A DNA stretch of 64,000 bases from Tenodera sinensis (Eukaryota; Arthropoda; Insecta; Mantodea; Mantidae). The notes beneath the pieces were generated by a model. That model saw nothing but the letters and a program-made list of their open reading frames with translations. It did no database searches and had not been told where the DNA came from. Positions 1-11,500 of the stretch are shown in pieces; the first letter of the stretch is position 1, and each line of letters begins with the position of its first letter. Made by a program: the position numbers and the translations under genes. The stretch spans positions 147,608,525 through 147,672,524 of the forward strand of contig CM060962.1 in the NCBI GenBank assembly GCA_030765045.1, written 5' to 3'.

Positions 1-250
1 TGAGGTGTAGTACTGGAGGGTGGGACGTGGTCAGCGCCCCGAGCCCTCCCGGCCAGTTATGCGGTCTTCTCGACCTGGGGCCGCTACTTCTCCATCAAGT
101 AGCTCCTCAATTGGTCCCCCCGGGACCTAACGAGGCTGAGTGCACCCCGTGCCAGACCTCCCAGAGGGGATAAAATCCCCATGCTGGCACCGGGGATCGA
201 ACCCAGGTCCTCCACACCACAGGCAAGTGCGCTGCCCATATTAGCAATAA
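1..250 (-). mobile_element. tRNA-derived SINE, cut by window start
   Basis: On the minus strand, bases about 250 to 186 read like a tRNA-type head: an RNA polymerase III B-box (GGTTCGATCCC, seen reversed as ggggatcgaaccc near 192-204) preceded by an A-box-like stretch. The SINE body runs leftward and leaves the window. The body aligns by eye with the copy at 57683-58012 (shared phrases such as gcagtactggagggt and ggacctaatgaggctgagtg). The 3' tail is outside the window. Non-coding; needs LINE machinery in trans. Confidence 0.7.
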
Positions 251-2146
251 ATAATAAAAGTATTTGGCCACAAGAATTAGTGCATACATTTATATATAGG
301 GTACCCTAGTAGACATAAAATATAATACTTAGATTCAGAGGCAAGAGGACAAAGTATTATGAATAATACAAGATTACTTCATATGGAAACCATCATATAA
401 AGTGTATAGTGTATAATATTTTCTGCACGAGTACAATGTAATAACATACTTTTCCAAATACAACATAGAAGCAAAGCGAAAAAAATCATGCTGAAGAATA
501 ATCATGCAAAATTAAAATGCACTAAATACATTAACTACTTGATCAGTCATTAACCACTTTGAATAACTACACTAAAACCATGCTGAACTGGGCAAATCTT
601 TAAAAAGTTCTCTTTCAAATAAGCTCATCAATTTTCATTGTTGAAAATCTTACTGTCCGTAAACAATCATCCAATCTCAAATTTATCATGGTTTCCTTAT
701 TACATAACCATTTGAACTGTAAAGTGATCACAAAATCTGGAATAGTAGTAAAACAACTGCTGAATAACAAATTTACTCATTAACATTATAAAATAAGACC
801 ATGGACTCAGTTATTAAGAAAATATACAAAATAGACATTTGCTTACCTTAACACAATAGTAACAACAGTCATTACACTGAAAACTACTCCTACCTCATTT
901 GTTTGCATCCTCAGATCCTCATCAATTAGCCCAACATATAAGACATCCGATCATTGAAACATGATCAGTCCAGATATGCAATCTTCATTCAACATCCAGA
1001 AAACTTCATGTCACTCAGAATGACAGCTGGAAATCACGCTGAGTCTATCTTCAAAATGAAACTCGTAACACAAACACCACATTATCTCCCACCGATAAGA
1101 GTAAGGTCATAGCTACAAAACTTCCAAAATAAAGCTGAATATCAATATGCCCCACAATAATAAATCAGAATCTTATAAGAATAATAAATTATACATCCAA
1201 AATTTAAGCAAAAACTTAGCATAAGCTTCAAATTAACTTGACGATAGAAAAACCATAATGCCAATAGCAAAACTGACACCAGCACAGTGACAAACTATAT
1301 GTGAGGTATGATTAATAAAACAAATTCAAAATACTCAAAAATATCAAACGTAAGTAAGATCAGTAAAAATTTCACCAAATTGCATAAACAGGCAGTAAAA
1401 TCATATTGGACATAGAAACTGCAATTCTGACAAGCAATTAAGAAAATCAAGTACCCTGATGTGAAGTACATTTCAATCAGTGGACATCTTTTTACAACGC
1501 AAAAAAAATCCTCATATAAATGAAATATAAATTGCTAAGTCGGATACATAAACAGCAAGTCAGACAAACGATAAAAACACATATTTCCTTTTAGCAGGCA
1601 CATATCAGCTGCCCTGCCAAAAACTTCACGTCATTATAACTGCATTCAAGCAGCACTCCCCTTCAGCAACTCATTTCATCAAAACACACATGTTAACCCT
1701 TGGAGCACAATTCATTGCACTACCAAGGCCACAGATACTAACTGGAGAGAAGGTGTAGTGGTACAAAAACAAACTGTAATATCAAATTTAGGAAGCACTA
1801 CTATTGAACCAAAGTTCACATAACATCTCACAAAATAAATCCATTTTTTTTAACCACACATAGCTAAAAAAGAGAAATTTAGCACTTCCTGAAAATAAAT
1901 CATTCAAGCAAACCATTGCCAAGTACGGTACGTTTACTACAAAACTTGAACAGCACATACACGACCCGTCTCCTGGTCAGACATGCATGCACCTCAAATC
2001 ACATTAACAATTACCGGAATAAACACAAAACATGCCTTATTACAGCAGATGTTGGAAATGCCGTCCATCTGCAACAATACATCTACAGCATCTTTTAAGA
2101 AAATTTTCATTCACATGCATTAGTTCAGCTTTCATTATAATGTTAA
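251..2146. other. AT-rich non-coding stretch
   Basis: About 1.9 kb of AT-rich sequence with no reading frame, repeat edge or RNA motif that I can support. Probably intron or intergenic DNA. Confidence 0.5.
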
Positions 2147-2374
2147 TGTGACATTGCTTCAGACTTCTTTGGGAAGCATCCATAATTGAATGCTCTTTGG
2201 CATGAGGTGATGTTGCCATGGATACACAAAAAAGTAAGAGAGTTGAGAAAGGTTAAGACTGAAAGTATGTAGAAAAAGACTTTTAGGTGTAATTGTGTTG
2301 ATTAGAGTTGCACAAGGCCGTTGCGGAATGTAAAAGTAAAGGTAATAAATAATTGAGAAATTAATAAAGTTACA
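2147..2374 (+). repeat. 5' LTR of the deleted gypsy element
   Basis: Starts TGTGACATTGCTTCAG and ends GTTACA. Aligns with the 3' LTR but carries about 40 extra bases near 2240-2285. The bases right after it (tggagttagaagtg from about 2376) sit where a primer-binding site belongs; I do not assign a tRNA. Confidence 0.8.
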
Positions 2375-2411
2375 CTGGAGTTAGAAGTGAAACAAAAGCC
2401 ACGAAAGTGAA

Positions 2412-3930
2412 ATGGAAGAAATGATGAAACAACTACTGGCCAGCATGGCAGAAATGAAAGCTGGAATGTAGCAGATGATAACAGAAATGTGCAGTACGAA
2501 GTTAGAGCTGTTGGCAATGATCAACAGGCAACTAATTGGCATGAAGGAAACTGAGAAATATTTCGGCCAATCTGTTAACACCCCAGAGGACATTGTGGAA
2601 CATCTTAGTGCCCCGGAAGACATTGTGGTGGCAACACCATGCAACCGATCGCTAGGATGGAAGAAATTCTCTGTGAAACTAAGCACTTGGAGGTCGAGAC
2701 ATCAGGACGCAACACAACATCCGCGCATGTCAAGTTACCCAGGTACAACGGCACAGAAGTCTTTTGCCAACAATTTGCCTCTGTTGCCACCTGGAACTAA
2801 TGTTCCATGGAAGAGAAAGCTAAGCAACTGAAAGCTAGCCTCCAGGATCGGGCAACAGAAATATTGAACATGATTCTGACGTCATTAGCATCCCAAAACA
2901 TCTGGGAGGCTTTTAAAACCTGTTTTTGAAAGCACAATCTGGTTGCAGTCCATTGCAGCCAGCTCTAGTTAAGGTTATGACAAGCGAGGGAGATGTTGTA
3001 GGAGTTTGCCCTTGTTAATGAAGAGCTAATGAATAAGGCTCTGGTGAATCTCTAGGGCATATACGTGTACCAGAAAGTTATCTACTCCGAAGACAGGGTG
3101 TGTGATGCCAAGATACATTGGCGCCTAATGCTCTGCAAATATATGCATCCACTATGCGCTGAAGATCATGCAGACGACCATGTTTATGATGGAGGTTGTC
3201 AAGGGAACAACTGTCTTTGTCTGGGAGATCCGGAGTATTCGGTTTGTGTGGGACGGGGGAACAGCCCCAGGACATCGATGATCTCCCAGAGGTGTGCGTT
3301 GGGAGTGTGGTCGGCCAGGACATCTGGTGAGGGACCGTCCACACCTGGCCAACAAACTAGCTGTTAACAAATAAGTACCGGCATGAAAAGGACTATGTTG
3401 AAGCTATCATCACCGACCCCTAAAGTAATACTGTGCAGTATAGTGGATGACATCATCATGGACAGATGGGTACATGGAAGGCAGTACCAGATATTGGTGG
3501 ACACGGGTGCAGCCGTGACTGTGGTGTGACCTGATGTGGTGGAGGGCTTAACATCAAAGAAACCAGATAGGCCTTACAAGAGTGCTGCCATTGGGCAACA
3601 CCTTACCTGTGGAGGAGGAGGCCTTGCAGCAGTTGACCTTGGGGCAGAGTGTTACAAGTCTGTGAGTGTATGTCTTGAGGGTGACTGAGGAGCTGGTCCT
3701 GGGTATGGATGCCCTTAGGAGTTACAAGGGTCATGCAAGTCGCACAGGACAAGGTAACATTCCGAAGCCCAGTGAACATGTGGAGGTCTGCATGGTAACT
3801 CTGGAGGAGGTTACTTTGGGACCACCAGGACCAAGGTGTTCGTGAAGGTGCACTATGAGAGGATCGGCAATGCAGTCTACCGCATACAGGTGCTGCTCCA
3901 AAGGAAGACACTGATGGTGCTGCTCGGTGC
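2412..3930 (+). pseudogene. gag-protease remnant of Ty3/gypsy element
   Basis: An ATG at 2412 opens a gag-like frame that meets a stop at 2469 and then changes frame several times. The capsid region is recognisable in the frame around 2730-2930 (LPRYNGTE, then a segment with EKAKQL and DRATEIL). Near 3300 a CCHC zinc knuckle is degenerate: ECGRPGHLVRD is present but the first and last cysteines are arginine, consistent with CpG decay. At about 3490-3530 the aspartic-protease motif LVDTGAAVTVV is intact before a stop. From about 3845 the sequence resembles the end of integrase (ERIGNAVYRIQ), so roughly 3 kb of pol has been deleted between protease and that point. Not translatable as a whole. 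Confidence 0.75.
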
Positions 3931-3957
3931 GCACAGCACTGAAGGGGGGTGGGGCAG

Positions 3958-4142
3958 TGTGGCATCGCTTCAGACTTCTTAGGGAAGCATCCATAATTGA
4001 ATGCTCCTTGGCATGAGGTGACACCATGGATATGCAAAAAAGCTAAAATTTTTAAGCATAATTGTGTTGATTTGAGATGTGCAAGGTCATTGCTGAATGT
4101 AAAAGTAAGCAAATAAAATAATTGAAAAGTTAAAAAGTTACA
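3958..4142 (+). repeat. 3' LTR of the deleted gypsy element
   Basis: Starts TGTGGCATCGCTTCAG directly after the polypurine tract and ends GTTACA, followed by the TTAA target duplication. It is shorter than the 5' LTR and visibly diverged from it, so the insertion is old. Confidence 0.8.
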
Positions 4143-4449
4143 TTAATTTCTCTCCTGATATTTTGTTTTAATTTTGTCTTGTGCAAGGTGCCTAAGAGAT
4201 TTTCAAGATGACCATTTTAACCTTTCTCTGATTTTGTCTAATTTCTGTTCCATAGGCACACACCATTTTACCTTTACAAGTAAACAAACAAACAGTCTCT
4301 CCTCGGTACACACACGCCAGGAAATTTGGTTTCAAATTACCATACAACTTCCCTAAAAGATGATGCAAGCACACAAGTATCATACATAAACACTATTTGT
4401 TGTACTGTATACTGCAATTGTTTCATTTTGAAAACACTTCAATCAAAAC
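4143..4449. other. Spacer without gene
   Basis: AT-rich spacer between the gypsy element and the Tc1/mariner-like transposon. Nothing recognisable on either strand. Confidence 0.5.
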
Positions 4450-4451
4450 TA

Positions 4452-6230
4452 CTGTATGCCCAGCACAAGAAGGCGAGGCTTAGGAATGTGTAACGTAATC
4501 ATGTTTTGCTTCCCCCGCGGTGTTTATGTCTAGTTTCCGAGTATGATAAGGATGCTAGGTTCGTTTAAAATACACAGTGTTGTCACATAATCCAATTAGA
4601 AGTCCAGTTGTCGTGCAAGATCCGAGTCGGAGAAGTCATCACCTTCGCTGCTGTCACTACCGCTCTCTGGATCTTCGTCAGACCTCCTAGTGATATAATA
4701 AAATTGTCTATTGCATCTTCCACTAGCCCAGCCTTTTGCCTGAACTCTCAAGTTTCTTAACGTGCCTAACATAGCCCTCCCAATCAGCTGTTGTAACGGA
4801 GTTCACTGCACTTTCACACACCTGCTGTAGATTTTTTAAATGTAGATCACCGGTTACATTATGCTCTGTCTCTTACATGTTGTTTTATTGCTGCCCATGC
4901 CAATTCTATAGCGTTCAACTCGCACATATAAGGAGGTAATCTAAGAACCGTATGCCCATGCATTTCTATTATTCTGTCGATATGGTATATTTTTTCCTTT
5001 GGTTTATGTATTTGAATTAAATCAAATAAGTCGGTCTTTCGCATTGCAGCAGAATATGAAATGTTGTCCTCCAACCATTGTACCATTTCTTGCTTTACAA
5101 CATATTTCGACGGAGGCTTATTTTCTTGTACACTATGGTATGGAGCATTATCAAGCACGATGACACTATTGCAGGGTATATTAGGTAACAGTTTCTCCTC
5201 CAACCATTTCTGGAAATTTTGTCCATGATAATGGCCGCTAGCAAGTCCAGCTTTGAATATCAAAGAAGCTCCGGGTATGAAAACTTCGTTGCTGCCTGCA
5301 TTTACAAGAATCAGGCAGTTCGAAGAGCTAGTGTTTGTCGTAATCCCGTAGATATCATCACTCTGCCAGCACTTCCCAAATGTCAAATTATTGTCCACCC
5401 AGGACTCATCAATGTAAATGATATTTCTCCCAGCATTTCTGTATCCATTTATAGCTCTTAGGTATTTAGCTCTCCAGTTAACTATATCTGGACGTTCAAT
5501 AAGTAATTTTCTCTTACTTCCACATCACTTCCATTTGAAACCCATATCGTGCAATAGCTTCCGCAGAGTTTCTCTTCCCCAAGGGAAATTTATTTTTTCC
5601 CTAATTGCTGCAAGTAGCTTCAGTACAGTGGGCACTTGTTTTTTAACCAAATAAAAGTCTCGAATTACGTTTTTAATTACTGTTCTATCAAAGTCATCAC
5701 AATGAAATTTGCATTCCTCGGCCTTTAGTCTCTTTTTCCCCGAGTATGAAGTGATTTTTCACCAGCTTTAACACCTCTTCTTATTCTTGTTACACTATGT
5801 TACGATATCCCACAATAATTTGCCACACGTAAATTTCTTTATGATAATAAACATTTCAATTGTCCTGATTTCGCTTCTTCGTCACATACCTCTATCACTT
5901 TTCTAATTACCTCCCTTGATTCACTGTGAATACTTCGTCCCTTCTTTCGAACTGCAGCCATATGTAAATATTAAGCCAAGAATAAAACTAACAAAATACG
6001 AGTATATAACTGTAGCGCCGTAGCGCGAGAGCCAAATAATGCATAATACTAAAAAATCTCTGCACATGCACCTAATACTGCAAAGCGCATTAGATCTGGC
6101 AACGCAGGTGACTCATATGCATTCTCATGCGCTCATTTCCTAGTAAACAGATACGCTACCGGATCAGATAAACAATTGAAGCCCCCTCTGCCCTTCATTC
6201 CCCTCTAGCCTTCTTGTCGTGGGCATACAG
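4452..6230 (-). mobile_element. Tc1/mariner-like DNA transposon (complete ends)
   Basis: The ends form terminal inverted repeats of about 26 bp: the left reads CTGTATGCCCAGCACAAGA and the right, reverse complemented, CTGTATGCCCACGACAAGA. A TA lies on each side (4450-4451 and 6231-6232), the hallmark target duplication of the superfamily. The 1.78-kb interior holds one transposase gene on the minus strand, broken by stops and frameshifts. The copy is inactive, although its ends could be mobilised if a related transposase exists. Confidence 0.85.
4596..5961 (-). pseudogene. Tc1/mariner-like DDE transposase pseudogene
   Basis: The start codon at 5961 (MAAVRKKGRSIHSESRE) opens an N-terminal helix-turn-helix region with in-frame stops and frame changes between 5880 and 5400. 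An uninterrupted stretch, 5398 to 4859, encodes the DDE catalytic core: a first Asp in the DESWVDNN region at its start, VIVLDNAPYHS around 4.9-5.2 kb, and the LPPYMCELNAIELAW block carrying the final acidic residue. After a stop at 4859 the protein resumes in other frames (NLQQVCESAVNSVT) and ends with an acidic tail (DPESGSDSEGDDFSDSDL) and a stop at 4596-4598. The family is DDE_3/IS630-Tc1-mariner. Intact members bind TIRs and cut and paste at TA. Confidence 0.85.
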
Positions 6231-6232
6231 TA

Positions 6233-6611
6233 AACACTTCTGAATACTCATATTATTCATGTGTGAACTGGACTAGAACAGCACAGAATCAGCTATCTAA
6301 CAAAAGTAAGACTGATGCATGGGTAGCGGTTTTTAAAATTTAACAGTATGCTGTAGCAATGAGTCTTATCTTCAGGGCATTCATGGGCCAAGCAGATAAA
6401 TAAGGGCAATAAATATTCAAATTTTCCGCTAATTCCACTTTACTGTGGTGAACTTGTAACAGTATAACAAATTGTCTTCACTCTTACACAAGTGTATATA
6501 TATATAACTTTTAGGTCCTGAAGCTATTCTACTCAAGACCTTCATGGTTTTGTATAAGTTAAATCCTCTCTTCTTTCGTAAATATCTTGGAATATTCACG
6601 AGATAATTGCG
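6233..6611. other. Spacer left of gypsy LTR
   Basis: AT-rich sequence between the mariner-like element and the gypsy LTR. No clear gene; the minus strand reads open into the LTR but matches no family I know. Confidence 0.4.
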
Positions 6612-7166
6612 TGTTGGTACGGTTTTTATAATATTTTTACGTAGCAGCAGGAATATAGCAGCAGGAATAATGTTTTTACTGAAAGATGGAAAGTTTGATT
6701 GATATCTGACGCTACTCTTATCTTCAGGGTCGATGGTCACAGAATGGAATGCATGAATCAACGTTCCTTTTATCACAACATATTTATTCGTAAATTTACA
6801 TTTTAGCACTATGTTCATTAGTTAACAACTTTCAAAATTCGATAGAATCTACACTGTTTAAAAGTTTGGGTGTAATTTACATGTTCACACGCTATCAGCA
6901 AAAATATACATCCTTTCACCTTGAGCTCACAGACGCTAATGATAAAAGAGTCCCTAGCGTCTCTATGATGCAACACCGCCATTCTTATGTATTCATCCGT
7001 GCAACAGTTCTCATTGGTTGAACTCAAAGTGACGAGAAGACATTGGATCTTGAATATTAAAAAGAAATAAGTCCCTGATACACCCAAATTAAAAGAATTA
7101 GAAATTTACACACTCTTACAAAAATATTTACATGAACAATTTTCTATTGATCAATATTCTGTCTCA
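6612..7166 (-). repeat. 3' LTR of gypsy element
   Basis: Begins TG and ends CA on either strand (element orientation TGAGACAGAATATTGATC to ACCGTACCAACA). About 99.5% identical by eye to the copy at 12914-13468. Short open frames inside are by-products of the LTR and not genes. Confidence 0.9.
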
Positions 7167-7263
7167 TATGCCCCTTGTTTTGTTTTTCAAGTTGTCACCT
7201 TATTTACAATCTTGAAACACAATACAATACTTCTCCCTACTTCTATGATTCAATCACTTTGTA

Positions 7264-7266
<3 letters not shown>

Positions 7267-7294
<28 letters not shown>
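7267..7294 (+). repeat. Poly-T run, 28 T
   Basis: Homopolymer in the gypsy 3' untranslated region (poly-A in the element's sense). Confidence 0.9.
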
Positions 7295-7369
7295 CAGTCT
7301 TCTTCACTGTTTGTCTTTGTCCTTCGTTTTGACATGATACAGCATGTCTTTATAAATTTCACATATTCG

Positions 7370-7846
7370 ATTACTACACAATGCATTCAGTTATTATACA
7401 ATACATATCCAGTTATTGTATAATACATTTAGTTATTACACATGTCCAATTATCATACAATACATATTCAGTCATTGTACAATATATCCAGTTATCATAT
7501 CACATATGTTGTTATTATACAATACACCTTCAGTCATTATACAATACATATTCAGTTATTGTACAACACGTTTGATTACTATACAACATGTCCAATCATT
7601 ACACAATACATATTCAGTTATTGTACAATATATCCTGCTATCATAACACATATGTGTTCTGTTATTATGCAATACATATTCAGTTATTACACAATACACA
7701 TTCAGTTTTTGCATAACACATTTAGTTATTACTCAACATATTCAGTTATTACACAATATATCCAGTTATCATACAATACATATTCAGTTATTGTACAACA
7801 CATATTCAGTTCTTATACAACACATACTCAGTTATTGTACATTTGA
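7370..7846. repeat. AT-rich ~22-bp tandem array in gypsy 3' UTR
   Basis: Around twenty imperfect copies of a unit close to tacatattcagttattgta, about 22 bp each, lie between the pol stop and the 3' LTR. Overlapping open frames with repeated NTYSVI-like residues are produced by the array and are not proteins. Units are visibly diverged from one another, so the array is older than this insertion and belongs to the element. Confidence 0.85.
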
Positions 7847-8586
7847 CATTGACACAAATATAATTTAAGTGTTTCATGTGGTTTTTTGACTTGTATTCAT
7901 TCCTATGAGGAGAGAAAAACAGGATACAAATTTTGAGCTAATGATTTTGATCATATTTATGGCAATGTTTTATTCAGTTCTTTGCCTTCTTTGTCTTATG
8001 AGCTTATGTATAGGCAGGTTATTGAGTCGGTTCTTAAACTCTGATGTTACTAATGGTACTAATTTTCTTGATTGGGTTATTATTCATTGTTGTTTGGTTT
8101 AACATTTCTTCGAGCTTAGCATTGGCCATATTCATTTTAATTCATGGGCATTGTTTTTCTGGTTATGGTTCTCCTCATTTCACTAATTGTCATTTCTTTG
8201 TCTCTTATTTTTATAAGAGAAAACTTCTATACTTACAATTATTCTGTAATTGTATTATTTTTCTTCTCAATTTACCCTCGACATCTTTGTGTCGAAATAT
8301 TATATCTTTTTCATCATAATTGATTCATTTTTATTTTTGTCCCTGACATCCTTATGTCAAAAACATATTATCTTCCGTCGCTATAATTCATTTATTTAAT
8401 GACAATCAGTGTCCTCGTCTGTTTTTGTTGACAATGCTCTTTGTGGTCGATATAGCCAATGACTATGTTGATTTTCTTCCTTGTTGTAATTCCTAATCTG
8501 AACATAATTTTCTATAAGTAACCCATTAAAAATTGTTATCTTCTTTCATCTCTACTACTCCTGCCTTACACATTCGTTGGCAAAGA
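7847..8586 (-). other. Gypsy internal non-coding region after pol
   Basis: Region downstream of the pol stop in element orientation. I looked for an envelope-like frame (signal peptide, long open frame, transmembrane end) on the minus strand and saw only short frames with stops. Confidence 0.5.
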
Positions 8587-11500
8587 CTATTTGGTCCTTT
8601 CTTTGTATGGCTTCAATTTATTTTTATGGTATCTTCCTACCAACTTGCCATTTGTATTCTGTAGCTCATACGTGTGGTCACCCAGCTGTTTTGTTATGAC
8701 CAGTGGTCCAGTATACAATAGCTCCATCTTTCCAGATCTTTTTTCAGATGCCTTGGATGCTTTGTGGCTTTTTAAGAGCACCTTTTCTCCAATTTGTGGG
8801 GACCATTTCCTGACGAATCTTTTCACCTTGTTCCTCCCTTTTTCAGCCTTCTGCTGTAATCTTCTGAATGCCAATTGACGTTTTTCCTTCTCTGATAATT
8901 CTCTTTGGGCAGCCATCGTAGTGTCAATGTCAATTGCTAATTTTTTTGGTTTCGTGTTGGTCATCAGCTCGATAGGGGCGAACTTGGTCGTGGGGTTCAC
9001 TGAATGGTTAATCACCTCCTCTATATATCCGCATTTTTCCGTCCAGGAAGTGTGGTCTCTGTGGCAGAGTAAACGAAAATAAATACTTATATCCCTCATG
9101 ATTCTCTCAGTCGGGTTTCCCTGGGGATAATATGCTGAGGAATAGTACAATTTTATTCCTAATGTTTCTAAGGTGTTCTGAAACAACTTGCTCTTATGCA
9201 TGGTCGCATTGTCCGATAGAATACATTTTATTCTCCCATATTTTGGGATGTAGTCCTTGACGATTTTATCTAGGCATGTTCTGCTTTTGATGTTCTTAAT
9301 GGGGTATATTTTGGTGAATTTTGTGAAAACATCAAACATGACAAAGATGTATCTGTTTCCATCTTTACCCCTTGGTAGCTCTCCATGCTCGTCAATACAC
9401 ACCAATGCATTTTTCTCGTTCCTCACGATGGATTGTGGGATGACATCGTACTTTACATTAATTGGCTTGGCCTTTTGGCATAGGTCGCATGAGGAAATTA
9501 ACTTCCTGACCTTCTTGCCAAGATGTTTGATGTACAATACCTCCTCGATGGCAAGCATTGTTCTCTCAGTACCGGAGTGAAGCATCGAGTGGTGGAATGC
9601 CAAAATGACCCTGTCCTGTAAGGAATTTGGTACCATCATTTTCCACTTCCTTACGTCGCGACCATGCAATTTAAATAGGATGTTCCTAAATTTGCCTATC
9701 TTGGCATCCAATCTTGGTATTATGTCTGGAGCCTTGTCGAATAGCCTCTTCAATTCAGGGTCTTCTTGTTGTAGCTTTGCTATGTTCTTGAAGTCTTGCA
9801 AGATCTCGTTGCTTTCTTTGCTGTTTATCTGCATGATTTTAATCTCATGGTGCGGATTGTATATCGTCTCGGGTATGTGACTCTCCGACCTTAATCTTGA
9901 CAATAAGTCACTGAAGATGTTCTCCTTCCCCGGGATATGTTTGACCTCTATGTCGTGTGACATTATCTCATGTATGTACCTTGAGATTTTGGAGTTGGTT
10001 AGCTTGCATTTTTGAATGAAGGACAGGCTTACGTGATCTGTATATATAATTATTTTATAAAGATATATATATTGTCTGAACTTTTGTAACGCAAAATGGA
10101 TTGCACCTATTTCCAATTCGGTTATGCAGGCATTGGCTTCTATCTTGTTTAAAAATCTAGAAGCTGTGGCAATCACATGTTTGTTGCCATCTGCATCTTC
10201 TTGTGCTAATATTGCTCCATATGAGTGCGCACTAGCATCGGTGTATACTAGAAAAGGTGAATTTGGATCCGGTCGTTCCAGGAGAATACTGTGCTTGAAA
10301 AGTTCTTTGATATTCTCAAAGGCCACCTGGTGTTCAGCATTCCATTCCCACTTAGTATCTTTTTTCAACAGTGCTCTAAGGGGTACCAATTCCTTAGCGT
10401 AGTTGACCACGAATTTTGACTGGTACTGTAAAATGCCCAGAAACCTTCTCAACTGTTTTAAGTTACGTGGGGGTGGTATATGCTCTATGGCCTTGACCCT
10501 CTCCGGATTAGGTTGTATACCATCAGGTGTAATGATGTGGCCTAGAAATTCAGCCTCTTTGACGAAAAATTCACACTTTTCTAAATTTAGGGTCAAGTTG
10601 CTTTCCTGGAACCTGGATAATACATAATCTATGTGATGTAAGTGCGACTCGGGATTCTTGCTGTATATCAAAAAATCGTCGACATATTGCGTCACAAAAG
10701 TCTCGATGGTATCCCCAAAAACTTTGTCTAGAGCCCTCAGTAGTGCACTGCTACTGGTCGATAGTCCAAAGGCACATTTTAAAAAATGGTATACCTTTCC
10801 TTTGTGCAAGAAACAGGTATATTTCCTGACATCTGGATGAAGAGGAATTTGCCAGAATGATGCTGTCAAGTCGAGACTTGTGAAATGTTGACCTCCCTCA
10901 CTCTGGTTGTTCGTAGTCGTGTTTCGGTTTAGGATGGGTGAGTTTGGGTGACCGTTCCTATGTCTATGCTCATTAGGCCGACCATTTTGTGTTTCGAAGG
11001 CTGTCAGCAATTCTATCATATCTGCAAAATCTACTGGCCTCGCAACAATTAATCCTGTTCTCACTGTGTCTGGGAAATGTCTTGTTATGCTGGCAATTAG
11101 TTCTGCCTCCGACAAGTTGGGGTCTAATAGCTTTCCTTTGTTGGCTACTTTCATAAAATAATCGACTAGCGACAACCCTTTGGTTGGATCGTATCTACCT
11201 GTCGCTAGCTCTACCCTAGTTTGGTTTTGTTTAGCTGGGCCCAAATACCTTGATAGGAATAAATTTCTGAATGAGCTATACGACTCATGACCAGCTAGTG
11301 TTAACCTGAGCCATTCTAATGCCTTGTTTTTTAAGCTTTTCTTAACTATCATCATTCTAAGCTCGTTTGGTATCCTTTTCACTTTAAAATATTCTTCCAT
11401 CTCTTTAACAAAGAGTTTTGGATCGTCTCCCTTCTCCTCGTCAAATGTAGGTGGTGTGATTTCATGTAATATGCTGTTGGTGTAACATGTGTTATGTGTT

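Larger units (their letters stand above)
2147..4142 (+). mobile_element. Internally deleted Ty3/gypsy LTR retrotransposon
   Basis: Two related terminal repeats (2147-2374 and 3958-4142) begin TGTG and end TACA. They are flanked by an identical TTAA (2143-2146 and 4143-4146), a 4-bp target duplication typical of Ty3/gypsy. A purine tract (gaaggggggtggggcag) lies immediately before the right LTR, as expected for plus-strand priming. The interior keeps gag, a zinc-knuckle remnant, the protease motif and only the extreme C-terminus of integrase. Reverse transcriptase, RNase H and the integrase core are missing, so the copy is about 2 kb. It could only move with proteins from another element. Confidence 0.85.

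Noticed and set aside
6429..7087. Open frames over the gypsy LTR, repeated at 12884-13389
   Set aside because: They occur in both LTRs because the LTRs are duplicates. No domain or start context supports a gene.
7905..8319. Hydrophobic plus-strand frames that could suggest an envelope or membrane protein
   Set aside because: Antisense to the element, low complexity and AT-rich; no envelope features on the element's sense strand.
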